The position numbers and the translations under genes were made by a program. A DNA stretch of 64,000 bases, taken from Photobacterium aquae. GTDB lineage: Bacteria > Pseudomonadota > Gammaproteobacteria > Enterobacterales > Vibrionaceae. Below the pieces are notes generated by a model that made no database searches, was not told where the DNA came from, and was given only the letters and a program-made list of their open reading frames with translations. Within the stretch, counting starts at the first letter, position 1, and each line of letters opens with the position of its first letter. Below, piece by piece: positions 9,156-18,500 of the stretch. The stretch is taken from assembly GCF_001029445.1 (NCBI RefSeq), contig NZ_LDOT01000009.1:60758-124757 (forward strand), given 5' to 3'.

Positions 9156-10061
9156 ATGAAGCTAACCCATAAGAGCAAAGTTATTGCCAGCCCTGACCAA
9201 GCCGACATCCGTGATTTCGACTTGGCGAGCCCAGAGCATCGAATTGGCGCCCTACAGTCGATCATAGATAACATCGGCAAGCAGTTTGAGCGCTTGGCAC
9301 GACATGCCTTCCATAACCTGCTTCGCCAAAAGACAGATTTCAAACTGGTCCAGCAAGACACCTTGAAATTGCAGGAGTACCTCCAGCAATTGAAGAAGCC
9401 TTCAGTGTACCGTGAGTTCATGGTGACGCCGCACGACCTGCATGGCACCATTGCCATCGAAGGTGAGCTGCTGTTCTACATGGTTGATCTGTTTTTTGGA
9501 GGCAACGGCCGCTCAAGTGCCCGCCACCAAGAATTCAGTGACACCGAGCTTCGCTTGGTTGAACGCTTCTTTACAACATTGCTCCACCAGTTCTCAACCA
9601 GCTGGCACAGCATCACCGACTGGAACAGCCAGCTTCAGGCCAAAAACACCCTGAACCTGTTCAGTCCGATCCAGAACAACCAGCTGTACCAGGTATGTCG
9701 CTTCAATATCGAAATCGGCAACCAAAAATCTGGCTGGCTGGAAATTTCACTGCCTTTTGCCGGATTGGACTTCCTTCGCGATCAGCAGTGTCAGACCGCT
9801 GACATCGATACCGATCCTGAGCTACAGGCGCGTATCCAGCAGAAAATCTGTCAGGCACCAGTCCGACTACACTCGACCTTGGCCGAGCGTCGCTTGAACT
9901 TGGGACAGGTCATGGATCTCCGCCCGGGTGACGTCATCCCGGTAGAGCTTCCGGAGCAGGTAACGGTTCGAGCTGGCAGTACCCCGCTTTTCAAGGCTCG
10001 GGTTGCCGAAAACAACGCGAGCCTCGTTTTGCAGATCCAACACATTATTAACCCATCCTAG
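9156..10061 (+). CDS. fliM: Flagellar motor switch protein FliM (lateral)
   Basis: 301 residues. The central CheC-like domain is recognisable and the C-terminal SpoA domain (about 230-301) carries LGQVMDLRPGDVIPVELPEQVTV. FliM forms the wall of the C-ring and, in chemotactic systems, binds CheY-P through an N-terminal LSQxEIDALL peptide. That peptide is not evident here: the N-terminus reads MKLTHKSKVIASPDQADIRD. Loss of the CheY-binding peptide would fit a lateral motor that does not switch direction (inference). It is first in the fliMNPQR-flhBA run and is followed 8 bases later by fliN. Confidence 0.9.
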   Translation: MKLTHKSKVIASPDQADIRDFDLASPEHRIGALQSIIDNIGKQFERLARHAFHNLLRQKTDFKLVQQDTLKLQEYLQQLKKPSVYREFMVTPHDLHGTIAIEGELLFYMVDLFFGGNGRSSARHQEFSDTELRLVERFFTTLLHQFSTSWHSITDWNSQLQAKNTLNLFSPIQNNQLYQVCRFNIEIGNQKSGWLEISLPFAGLDFLRDQQCQTADIDTDPELQARIQQKICQAPVRLHSTLAERRLNLGQVMDLRPGDVIPVELPEQVTVRAGSTPLFKARVAENNASLVLQIQHIINPS

Positions 10062-10069
10062 GTAGACCC

Positions 10070-10429
10070 ATGTCTGAAAATATTGATGATTTGAAAATTG
10101 ACCTTGATGATATCGATCTTGGTACCCTAGAGCAGAACATGCCTTCCGAGGCCAATGGCCGTTCCGCCCAAGACATGAGCTTTATCCGCAATATCCCAGT
10201 GAACCTGACGTTGGAAGTTGCAAGCACCGAACTGATGGTGGGCGATCTGATGAATGTTGGTCTGGGCACCGTTATCGAGCTCGACAAGCTAAGCGGTGAA
10301 CCGATGGATGTTAAAGTCAACGGCACACTGCTGGGCCATGCCGAGGTTGTTATCGTCAACAACAAGTACGGCCTGCGCCTGATTGACGTTGTCGACGAAG
10401 GCGACATGCTCAAAGGGCTAGCCAAGTGA
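10070..10429 (+). CDS. fliN: Flagellar motor switch protein FliN (lateral)
   Basis: 119 residues. An acidic N-terminal linker is followed by a SpoA domain (about 40-119) with the FliN signature FIRNIPVNLTLEVASTELMVGDL and LGHAEVVIVNNKYGLRLIDVV. FliN forms the bottom of the C-ring and is the docking site for FliH-FliI. The stop overlaps the fliP start by 4 bases (ATGA-type overlap at 10426-10429), indicating coupling. Confidence 0.95.
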   Translation: MSENIDDLKIDLDDIDLGTLEQNMPSEANGRSAQDMSFIRNIPVNLTLEVASTELMVGDLMNVGLGTVIELDKLSGEPMDVKVNGTLLGHAEVVIVNNKYGLRLIDVVDEGDMLKGLAK

Positions 10430-11160
10430 AACAATGGCGTCCTTTGCTAGCCGTTGGCCTTTTGCTCTTGTGCCAGCCGGTGCTGGCACAGGACATCCCA
10501 CTGCTCAGTATGAGTGGTCCAGGCGGCCAAGAAGAAGTCAGCATCAAGCTGCAGGTTTTCCTGCTAATGACGGCGCTGGCTTTCTTGCCTGCCATGTTGC
10601 TGATGGTAACCAGCTTTACCCGTATCATCATCGTACTGGGTATTCTGCGCCAAGCCCTTGGTCTGCAGCAGAGCCCACCGAACAAAGTTCTGATCGGCAT
10701 TGCGCTGACCCTGACCCTGTTTATCATGCGTCCGGTGATCAATACCATCTACCAAGATGCCGTCGTGCCTTTCCAAGCAGGCAAAATCACCCTGCAAGAA
10801 GCTGCCAATGCCGCAACGCCACCGCTCAAGACATTCATGCTTCAACAAACGCGTGAAACTGACCTTGAGCAGATCCTGCGAATTGCCAACGAACCAACAC
10901 CGGACAACTATGACCAGCTCGACTTTCTGCTGCTCATGCCGGCCTTTATGTTGAGCGAGCTCAAAACGGCATTCCAGATCGGCTTCATGCTGTTTATCCC
11001 GTTCCTCATTATCGATATTGTGGTCGCCAGCGTACTGATGGCGATGGGTATGATGATGCTATCACCACTGATTATCTCGCTGCCGTTCAAGCTGATGATC
11101 TTCGTTCTGGTTGATGGCTGGGCAATGACAGTCGGTACCCTTAGCGCCAGTTTTGGCTGA
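10426..11160 (+). CDS. fliP: Flagellar export gate protein FliP (lateral)
   Basis: 244 residues, start GTG or ATG region at 10426 overlapping fliN. A cleavable signal peptide (ending about QPVLAQ, residue 22) precedes the FliP core with four predicted membrane spans. The family signatures are present: TSFTRIIIVLGILRQALG and LLIPAFMLSEL-like LLMPAFMLSELKTAF. FliP forms the pentameric core of the FliP5Q4R1 export gate in the MS ring. It is followed 21 bases later by fliQ. Confidence 0.95.
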   Translation: MKQWRPLLAVGLLLLCQPVLAQDIPLLSMSGPGGQEEVSIKLQVFLLMTALAFLPAMLLMVTSFTRIIIVLGILRQALGLQQSPPNKVLIGIALTLTLFIMRPVINTIYQDAVVPFQAGKITLQEAANAATPPLKTFMLQQTRETDLEQILRIANEPTPDNYDQLDFLLLMPAFMLSELKTAFQIGFMLFIPFLIIDIVVASVLMAMGMMMLSPLIISLPFKLMIFVLVDGWAMTVGTLSASFG

Positions 11161-11181
11161 TCCAATCCGGAGCAGAACACC

Positions 11182-11451
11182 ATGGGTTCAGAATTTGTAG
11201 CGACATTTTTTGGTGATGCCCTGCTGATCATTGTCAGCATGGTATCGGTCCTTATCGTACCGAGCCTACTTGTGGGTCTGGTTGTCAGCGTATTCCAGGC
11301 CGCAACCCAGATTAACGAACAAACCCTGAGCTTCCTCCCGAGGCTGCTGATCACCCTTGCCATGCTCGGTTTTGCCGGCCCGTGGCTACTGCGTACCTTG
11401 AGCGACCTGTTTACCCGGCTGTTTCTCAATATCCCACACCTTATCGGCTGA
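11182..11451 (+). CDS. fliQ: Flagellar export gate protein FliQ (lateral)
   Basis: 89 residues with two membrane helices (about 16-38 and 52-72), the normal FliQ size. The conserved loop FQAATQINEQTLSFLPR is intact. FliQ wraps around the FliP-FliR core of the type III export gate. It is separated by two bases from the fliR start at 11454. Confidence 0.95.
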   Translation: MGSEFVATFFGDALLIIVSMVSVLIVPSLLVGLVVSVFQAATQINEQTLSFLPRLLITLAMLGFAGPWLLRTLSDLFTRLFLNIPHLIG

Positions 11452-11453
11452 CC

Positions 11454-12230
11454 ATGTTCGATTTCACCGCAGCTGAATTTACCGCCTGGCTCGGCCAAAT
11501 CTGGTGGCCGTTCGTTCGTCTGGGCAGTGCCCTGATGGCGATGCCGATCATCGGTGGCAGCAGTATGCCGGTCCAGATCCGGATCGGGCTGGCGATGCTC
11601 ATCAGCATCATCGCGGCACCATTGATGCCTGCAATGCCACAGGTCGATCCCCTCTCAGCCCAAGCGATAATTTATGCCGGCCAGCAGGTACTGATCGGCG
11701 TCCTTCTCGGCTTACAGCTAGAATTGCTGTTCGCCGTCTTCACCACTATGGGCCAGATTCTATCCATGCAGATGGGTCTGGGCATGGCGATGATGAACGA
11801 CCCGGTCAATGGGGTCAGTGTTCCGGCGATGGGTAAATACTACCAGCTCTATACGTTCATGTTGTTCCTGTCGCTGGACGGGCATCTGGTCGCGCTGGAA
11901 ATTTTCGTCCGCAGTTTCGATGTCTGGCCGGTCGGCACGTTCATGAGTCAGGCAGCGCTGCAAACCCTTGTGCTGCGCTTTACCTGGATGATGGCTGCCG
12001 CCTTGCTGCTGGCATTGCCGGCCGTCACCGCCATGCTGCTGGTCAACGGGGCGTTCGGTATGATGAACCGCGCCGCGCCGCAGCTCAACGTCTTTGCCCT
12101 CGGTTTCCCGATGACCATGCTGCTCGGCTTGGTGTGCTTGTTGATTTCCAACTCCGGAATACCGGAAAACTTCGTTCAGCTGTGTAGCGAAACGCTTGAG
12201 CTGATGCGCTACCTAGAAGGAGGCGTCTGA
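11454..12230 (+). CDS. fliR: Flagellar export gate protein FliR (lateral)
   Basis: 258 residues with about six membrane spans. The start was set at ATG 11454 (MFDFTAAEFTAWLGQIWW), two bases after the fliQ stop. An in-frame ATG at 11382 lies inside fliQ and would add 24 unlikely residues. The FliR signature region LSMQMGLGMAMMNDPVNG is present. FliR is the single-copy spiral partner of FliP. Its stop overlaps the flhB start by one base (TGATG). Confidence 0.95.
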   Translation: MFDFTAAEFTAWLGQIWWPFVRLGSALMAMPIIGGSSMPVQIRIGLAMLISIIAAPLMPAMPQVDPLSAQAIIYAGQQVLIGVLLGLQLELLFAVFTTMGQILSMQMGLGMAMMNDPVNGVSVPAMGKYYQLYTFMLFLSLDGHLVALEIFVRSFDVWPVGTFMSQAALQTLVLRFTWMMAAALLLALPAVTAMLLVNGAFGMMNRAAPQLNVFALGFPMTMLLGLVCLLISNSGIPENFVQLCSETLELMRYLEGGV

Positions 12231-13357
12231 TGAGTGAGAGCAGTAGTCAGGACAAAACGGAACAGCCCAGTCAACAGAAAATCCGCAAGGCGCGGGAGGA
12301 AGGTAACCTCCCCCGCTCCCGCGAATTGGTCACTGCACTCCTGATCCTAGGCAGTGCCCTGCTTATCGGGGCGTTCTCCCGCGAGTTGGCCAGTATGTCC
12401 GTCTCCGTCAGCGAGCTCAATCTCTCGCTGGACCGCGAGGCAGCCTTCGATCCGGCCATGATGCTGGTTCACCTCGGCACCAGCGGTATCATCATGCTCA
12501 AGGCGATTGTCCCGATGCTGGCCCTGATGATGGCTATCTCTGTCTTGGGCAATGTGATTCGCGGCGGCTGGAACCTGTCTGGCAAGGCAGCACAACCGAA
12601 AATGTCGAAGCTCAACCCAATCAGCGGGATCAAGCGAATGTTCTCGGCCAAGTCGATGGTGGAGCTGATCAAGAGTATCCTCAAGGTCACCTTGATTGCC
12701 GGTACCCTGTACCAGCTGATCGACAGCAACCTAGACAAGATGATGGCGCTCCACCGCCTTCCGCTCAACAGTGCCATCGCTCAAAGTGTCGATATTCTGC
12801 TGTCCGGCCTGCTCAGCTTCGGCATTGCATTGCTGGTGATTGCGATATTGGAAATGCCCTATTCAAGCTGGGATTACACCAAACAGCTCAAGATGACCAA
12901 GCAGGAAGCCAAAGAGGAACACAAGAACACTGATGGTAACCCGGAAATCAAAGGCCGGATCCGCCAGTTGCAACGCCAAATGGCCCAGCGCAGGATGGTC
13001 AATACCGTCCCCCAGGCCGACGTAGTGATCACTAACCCGACCCATTACGCCGTGGCTCTGAAATACGATTTAACCAAAGCGAAGGCCCCCTATGTCATCG
13101 CCAAGGCTCTGGATCATAGCGCTCTGCAAATGCAGGGCATCGCCCGCCAGCATGAGATACCAGTGGTAGAGGTACCTCCACTGACGCGGGCCGTGTACTA
13201 CTCCACCAACGAGTGGCAGGAAATCCCTGCCCCCTTGTATGTGGCTGTTGCCCATATCCTGACCTTCGTGTTCCAGATGGAGCAATACCGCAAGGGCAGG
13301 CAACCAAGCAAACCTGAGTTCCCAAGGATTTCAATTCCTCGGGAACTGCGCCGTTAA
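12230..13357 (+). CDS. flhB: Flagellar export switch protein FlhB (lateral)
   Basis: 375 residues. An N-terminal membrane part with four spans is followed by a charged linker and a cytoplasmic autocleaving domain with the invariant NPTH motif at residues 269-272. Cleavage after that asparagine changes export specificity from rod/hook to filament substrates. The opening DKTEQPSQQKIRKAREEGNLPRS matches the family. It is coupled to fliR by a one-base overlap and followed 18 bases later by flhA. Confidence 0.95.
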   Translation: MSESSSQDKTEQPSQQKIRKAREEGNLPRSRELVTALLILGSALLIGAFSRELASMSVSVSELNLSLDREAAFDPAMMLVHLGTSGIIMLKAIVPMLALMMAISVLGNVIRGGWNLSGKAAQPKMSKLNPISGIKRMFSAKSMVELIKSILKVTLIAGTLYQLIDSNLDKMMALHRLPLNSAIAQSVDILLSGLLSFGIALLVIAILEMPYSSWDYTKQLKMTKQEAKEEHKNTDGNPEIKGRIRQLQRQMAQRRMVNTVPQADVVITNPTHYAVALKYDLTKAKAPYVIAKALDHSALQMQGIARQHEIPVVEVPPLTRAVYYSTNEWQEIPAPLYVAVAHILTFVFQMEQYRKGRQPSKPEFPRISIPRELRR

Positions 13358-13375
13358 CGGACATAAACTGAGACT

Positions 13376-15478
13376 ATGAAACAAAAACTAGCCCCTGTTT
13401 TCAAGGCTCTGGCCAAAGGGCAGCTCGGGATCCCGCTGCTGCTGATGACCATCCTTGCCATGGTGATGCTGCCTATCCCGCCGATGGTGCTGGATATGCT
13501 GTTCACCTTCAACATCGTGCTCGCGCTGCTGGTGATGCTGGTCAGTGTCTACAGCCGCAAGCCGCTGGATTTCTCGGTATTTCCTAGCATCTTGCTGGTT
13601 GCTACCTTGCTCCGACTGGCACTGAACGTCGCCTCGACCCGTGTGGTACTGCTTGAAGGCCACCTCGGCGGCGATGCCGCCGGTAAGGTAATCCAGGCCT
13701 TCGGTGACGTGGTGATCGGCGGTAACTACGTAGTTGGTGCAGTGGTGTTCGTCATCCTGATGATCATTAACTTCGTGGTGGTCACCAAAGGTGGTGAGCG
13801 TATTTCCGAAGTAAGCGCGCGCTTTACCCTCGATGCGATGCCGGGCAAGCAGATGGCTATCGATGCCGACCTCAACGCCGGGATCATCGATCACCTTGCT
13901 GCCAAGACACGCCGTGAAGAAGTCGCCAAGGAAGCGGACTTCTACGGTTCAATGGACGGTGCGTCTAAGTTCGTCCGCGGCGATGCCGTGGCCGGTATGC
14001 TGATCCTGTTCATCAACATCATCGGCGGTATCAGCATTGGTGTGTTCCAGCATGGCCTGACCTTCGGCGATGCCTTCCAGACCTACGCCCTGCTGACTAT
14101 CGGTGACGGCCTGGTTGCCCAGATCCCATCACTGCTACTTGCAACATCCGCGGCGATTATCGTGACCCGTGTTGCTGACAGCGACAACCTATCGGACCAA
14201 ATCTCTAGGCAGGTGCTGGCTTCGCCAACCGTCTTGTTCGTGGTTTCAGGCATCATGCTGGTACTCGGCCTGATCCCGGGCATGCCGCACATGGCCTTCC
14301 TGTGCTTCAGTGCCGTGGTCGGTTTCGCCGGCTGGCGGATGCATACCTTCCAAGAGCCCGAGGTCAACAACGAAGATCTGCTACGCGCAGAGGAAATCGT
14401 TGAGCAAAACGTCCAGCCGGAAACCAAAGAGCTGGTCGTCAGCGACATCCCTTTTGTCCACGCCATGAACCTGAGTGTCGGCTACCGCTTGGTCAGCCTT
14501 ATTGACCGCCAGCAAGGTGCCGAGCTGCTAAACCGTCTACTGGGTATCCGAAAGACCCTGACCGAGCAACGTGGTTTTGTGATCCCGCATATTCATATTC
14601 GTGATGATCTCGCCCTTGATGCCTGCCAGTACCAGATTATGGTACGCGGCGCCGTCGCGGTTTCCGCCGATGTCGAAATCGACAAGCTGCTGGCTATCAA
14701 CCCGGGGCAGGTCTACGGTGAGGTCAACGGTATCATCACCAAGGATCCGGCCTACGGGATGGATGCGGTCTGGATATCGCCAAACGACAAAGACAAAGCC
14801 GTCAACCTCGGCTATACCGTGGTTGACCACGCAACGATTATCTCGACCCATGTCAGCAAGGTGATCAACGACCATATCGAAGACATTCTCGGCCCTGACG
14901 AGGTCAACGGTATCCTTGAGCGACTCAACTCGCTCAATGGTAAGCTCTCTGACGATCTTCAGCAGAAGCTGACCAACCAGCAACTGCTGCGGGTATTCCG
15001 CCAGCTAACCGTTGACGGCGTGCCGCTGACCGATATGGTGACCATTGCCAACTCGCTGGTCGAATCGGCCGAGCTGACCAAAGATCCGATCCTACTGGCC
15101 GCCGATGTGCGCTGTGTACTGCGCCGGGTGATCCTCAACAACCTGGTCGGAGCCCGATTGGACATCCCGGCCCTGACCCTGTCGGCCGAACTGGAAAACA
15201 TCCTGCTCGGAGCCCTGAGCCAGGCCCAGTCCGGTGGCCATGTCCAGCTTGACGGCTTTACCCTCGAGCCTGGGGTTATCGAAAAACTCCAGCGCAGCTT
15301 GCCCGAAGCGCTCGACAACATGCGCCTCAACGGTTATCCGGCACTGCTTCTGGTTATGCCTCAGCTACGCCCGCTGCTGGCTCGCTATGCCCGGATCTGT
15401 GCCCGCGGCCTTCATGTGCTGTCGTTCAACGAGATCCCCGACAACCGCAGTATCTCGGTCGTCGGCCACCTCGGCTAA
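13376..15478 (+). CDS. flhA: Flagellar export gate protein FlhA (lateral)
   Basis: 700 residues, the usual FlhA length. The first 330 residues hold about eight membrane spans, including the FHIPEP-type segment (VSARFTLDAMPGKQMAIDAD). The cytoplasmic half forms the nonameric ring that docks chaperone-substrate complexes. It is the last gene of the plus-strand operon and is followed by a strong bidirectional hairpin terminator at 15495-15520. Confidence 0.95.
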   Translation: MKQKLAPVFKALAKGQLGIPLLLMTILAMVMLPIPPMVLDMLFTFNIVLALLVMLVSVYSRKPLDFSVFPSILLVATLLRLALNVASTRVVLLEGHLGGDAAGKVIQAFGDVVIGGNYVVGAVVFVILMIINFVVVTKGGERISEVSARFTLDAMPGKQMAIDADLNAGIIDHLAAKTRREEVAKEADFYGSMDGASKFVRGDAVAGMLILFINIIGGISIGVFQHGLTFGDAFQTYALLTIGDGLVAQIPSLLLATSAAIIVTRVADSDNLSDQISRQVLASPTVLFVVSGIMLVLGLIPGMPHMAFLCFSAVVGFAGWRMHTFQEPEVNNEDLLRAEEIVEQNVQPETKELVVSDIPFVHAMNLSVGYRLVSLIDRQQGAELLNRLLGIRKTLTEQRGFVIPHIHIRDDLALDACQYQIMVRGAVAVSADVEIDKLLAINPGQVYGEVNGIITKDPAYGMDAVWISPNDKDKAVNLGYTVVDHATIISTHVSKVINDHIEDILGPDEVNGILERLNSLNGKLSDDLQQKLTNQQLLRVFRQLTVDGVPLTDMVTIANSLVESAELTKDPILLAADVRCVLRRVILNNLVGARLDIPALTLSAELENILLGALSQAQSGGHVQLDGFTLEPGVIEKLQRSLPEALDNMRLNGYPALLLVMPQLRPLLARYARICARGLHVLSFNEIPDNRSISVVGHLG

Positions 15479-15494
15479 CTCGCCCTGAAAAACA

Positions 15495-15525
15495 CAAGGC
15501 CCGGCAAATGCCGGGCCTTGTTATA
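15495..15525. terminator. Bidirectional terminator between flhA and the crbS-like gene
   Basis: A perfect 11-bp stem (CAAGGCCCGGC / GCCGGGCCTTG) with a 4-base loop. A T-rich tail follows on the plus strand and TGTTTTT on the minus strand. It serves two genes that end toward each other. Confidence 0.85.
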
Positions 15526-15580
15526 TCAATGGCTCCCCATAAAGCGGCCCTTCGCCGAAGGCAGCCCGGCCAAATGCCTG

Positions 15581-18500
15581 CTACACCTGCCGAGTTGGAA
15601 CCTGCCTGTTCAGCAACGCCCTTAGCTTAAGCGGCTTGACCGGCTTGCTGATAAAGGTAAAGCCGCGGCCCTCGATTGTCTCGCGCGTCAACGTCGTCCG
15701 GTCGGCGCTGATCACCACCCCGCGAAATATCGGCCCCAACCGCAAACTGCACTGCTGAAGTACTTGCAACCCGGTCTGGCAATTAGCCAGATGGTAATCG
15801 GTCAGCACCACCTCAGGCTGCCAGCCATCGTCAAGCCGGGCCATCGCATCCGCAACCGTTTCTGCCAGCCGGATCTCACATCCCCAACGCGACAGCAAGG
15901 TCTCCATCCCGATCAGAATATCCGGCTCGTTATCAACGCACAGAACCTTCAGGCCAGCCAGCGGTGCAATCTTAGGGGCCAGCTCCTGTGATGGCGCGGC
16001 AACATCGGACAAACAACCACGCCGGACCAACAACGAGAACACCGTGCCCTGTCCCGGCCATGATCGCAGCGACAATGGATGGTCCAGCACCCGGCTGATG
16101 CCACGGGCAATCGCCAGCCCGAGCCCCAACCCGTGCTCAGCGGTACTCTGCTCAATCCGGGTGAACTCCTCAAAAATATGCGCCTGTTTCTCTTCAGGGA
16201 TCCCCGGACCGTTGTCCCACACCTCGATCTGCAGCCGCTGCCCACGCCGACGAGTCCCCAGCACCACCCGACCACGCGGATTATAGCGGAACGCATTGGT
16301 CAGGAAGTTTTGCAATGCGCGCCGCAACAACTTGGGATCGGACTCAATCACCGCCTTGCTGGCCACAACCTCAAACTGGATCCCCTGTGATTTCGCCAAG
16401 GCACCAAATTCGGCACTCAAGGTATCGAAAACCTCACTGAGCCGAAAAGGACGAACATTAACCGATAGCTTGCCGGCCTCAAGGCGCGACACATCAAGCA
16501 AGTCTCCAATCAAATCTTCCGCCGCGCCGAGCGCACTTTCGATATGGCGGGAGAGTGTCGCCGCCTCGCCGTCCACCGCCACCTCGGCCAACGACGACGA
16601 GAACAGCCGCGCCGCATTGAGAGGCTGCATCAGATCATGGCTGACCGCGGCCAGAAACCGCCCCTTTGACTGTGCCTGACGCTCCGCCTGCTGGGTGGCC
16701 GACACCAGTTGCCGGTTGAGGAGCTCCAGCTCGCTGGTACGCTGGCGCACTCGCTCTTCCAAGGTTTCATTGGCTTCCTTGAGTGCCTGCTCCGCATTGC
16801 GGAACTCGGTTATGTCCGTAAAACTCATCACAAATCCGCCGCCAGGCATCGGGTTGCCCTGCACTTCAATAACCTGCCCATCGGCACGGATCCGCGAGGA
16901 AGTATGGGCAGTTCCCCGCTTGAGGTGCTCCACCCGCTTGGCAACATGCGCTTCGGGATCGCCAGGTCCGCAGAGCCCAAGCTGGGCATTGTGGCGGATC
17001 ACCTCGGCAATCGGCCTGCCGACCTGAATCAACCCCGCAGGAAAGGTAAACTGCTCAAGGTAGCGCTGGTTCCACGCCACCAGCCTCAACTGCTTGTCGA
17101 CAACCGCAATACCCTGATTAATATGCTCAATCGCCCCTTGTAACAACCCCCGGCTAAAATCAAACAGCTCGGAAGCCTCATCAACAATGGTGGCGACTTC
17201 CTCGAGCTGCATCTTCCGTCCCTGCAGGGCCGAGGTCAGCACCAACCGTGCCGACGAAGCCCCGAATACCCCGGCTAGCACCCGCTCGGTATGGCGGATC
17301 AAGCCCGCCGGAGCCTGCATCTGCGGCTGGATCAGCACCTGATGCTGCTCGCTGTAGTGCTGGAAGGCCAAGCGAACCCGCTTTCGCCCGACAAAACGGG
17401 CCGCCAGCATTTCCAGCTCGGCAACCGTCACCCGGGTCTGGTACAGGCTGGCATCACCGTTTTCCGGTAACGGCGCCCCAACAAACGATGCTGCCTGAAG
17501 CCGTTCGGTGAGGGTCGAACGGGTCAACAGCGATACCCCGACAAACAGGGCAAGGTTAACCACCAGACTAAGCAGCATCCCCCAATCCACCATCGACAGA
17601 CCAGCAAGGCCGGGTAGGCGTGGCGGCATCAGCAGCCACAGCAGGATGTTGCTCTGCGACGTCCCCGCCAGCATGTCAGTCTGGCCCATCATAGTCACCA
17701 CCCAGATCGCAATACCGCCCAGCAACCCCGCGTAAACACCGTTTCTGTTCCCTTCGCGCCAATAAATCCCCCCCAGCAAGGCAGGGGCGAATTGGGCAAT
17801 GGCCGCAAATGACAACCAGCCGATCGCCGACAGCGAGGGAATGTCGCCGAGAATACGATAGACCCCCCATGCCGCCAGCAGCAACAACAGGATCAGGCCG
17901 CGCCGTACATTGAGCAAAATACCGGAGAATGCCTGAAAGTTACGTCCGGTGACTTTCAGGCGGCGCAACAACAACGGCAGCACCAAATCATTGGAAACCA
18001 TAATCGCCAAGGCGATAGTCGAGACAATCACCATGCCGCTGGCAGCCGATGTACCGCCGACAAAAGCCAGCAAGGCGATGCCATCCGCCCCCTGCATCAA
18101 CGGCAGGTTGATCACATAGGTATCCGGCGAGATCGCTGGCAACCAAATCTGCCCGGCCAATGCCAACGGAATCACAAAGATCCCCATCAGCACCAAGTAG
18201 CCAGGAAATATCCAACGGGCCCGGTGGAGATCCTGCGCCCGCTCGTTTTCCACCACCGTGGTATGGAACTGACGCGGGAGGCAGATAATTGCCGCCATCG
18301 TGAACAAGGTGTGGATCAGCAAGCTACCGACATCTGGGGTATCCCATACCAGCAGATCTATCGCGGTTTGACCAAGCTGCGGGACATCGAGCAACAGGCC
18401 GACAGCAAAAAAACCAACGACCAAGAAGGCCGCCAGCTTCACCAAGGACTCAAAAGCCACCGCCATCATCATCCCGCGGTGGTGTTCGGTGGCATCGATA

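Noticed and set aside
11382..11453. 24-residue extension of FliR
   Set aside because: It runs inside fliQ; the ATG at 11454 gives the normal FliR start.
1..15478. Possibility that this is the polar flagellar locus
   Set aside because: The motY-lafK-fliE-J order and the fliM-flhA run without cheY, flhF or fleN genes fit the lateral set better.
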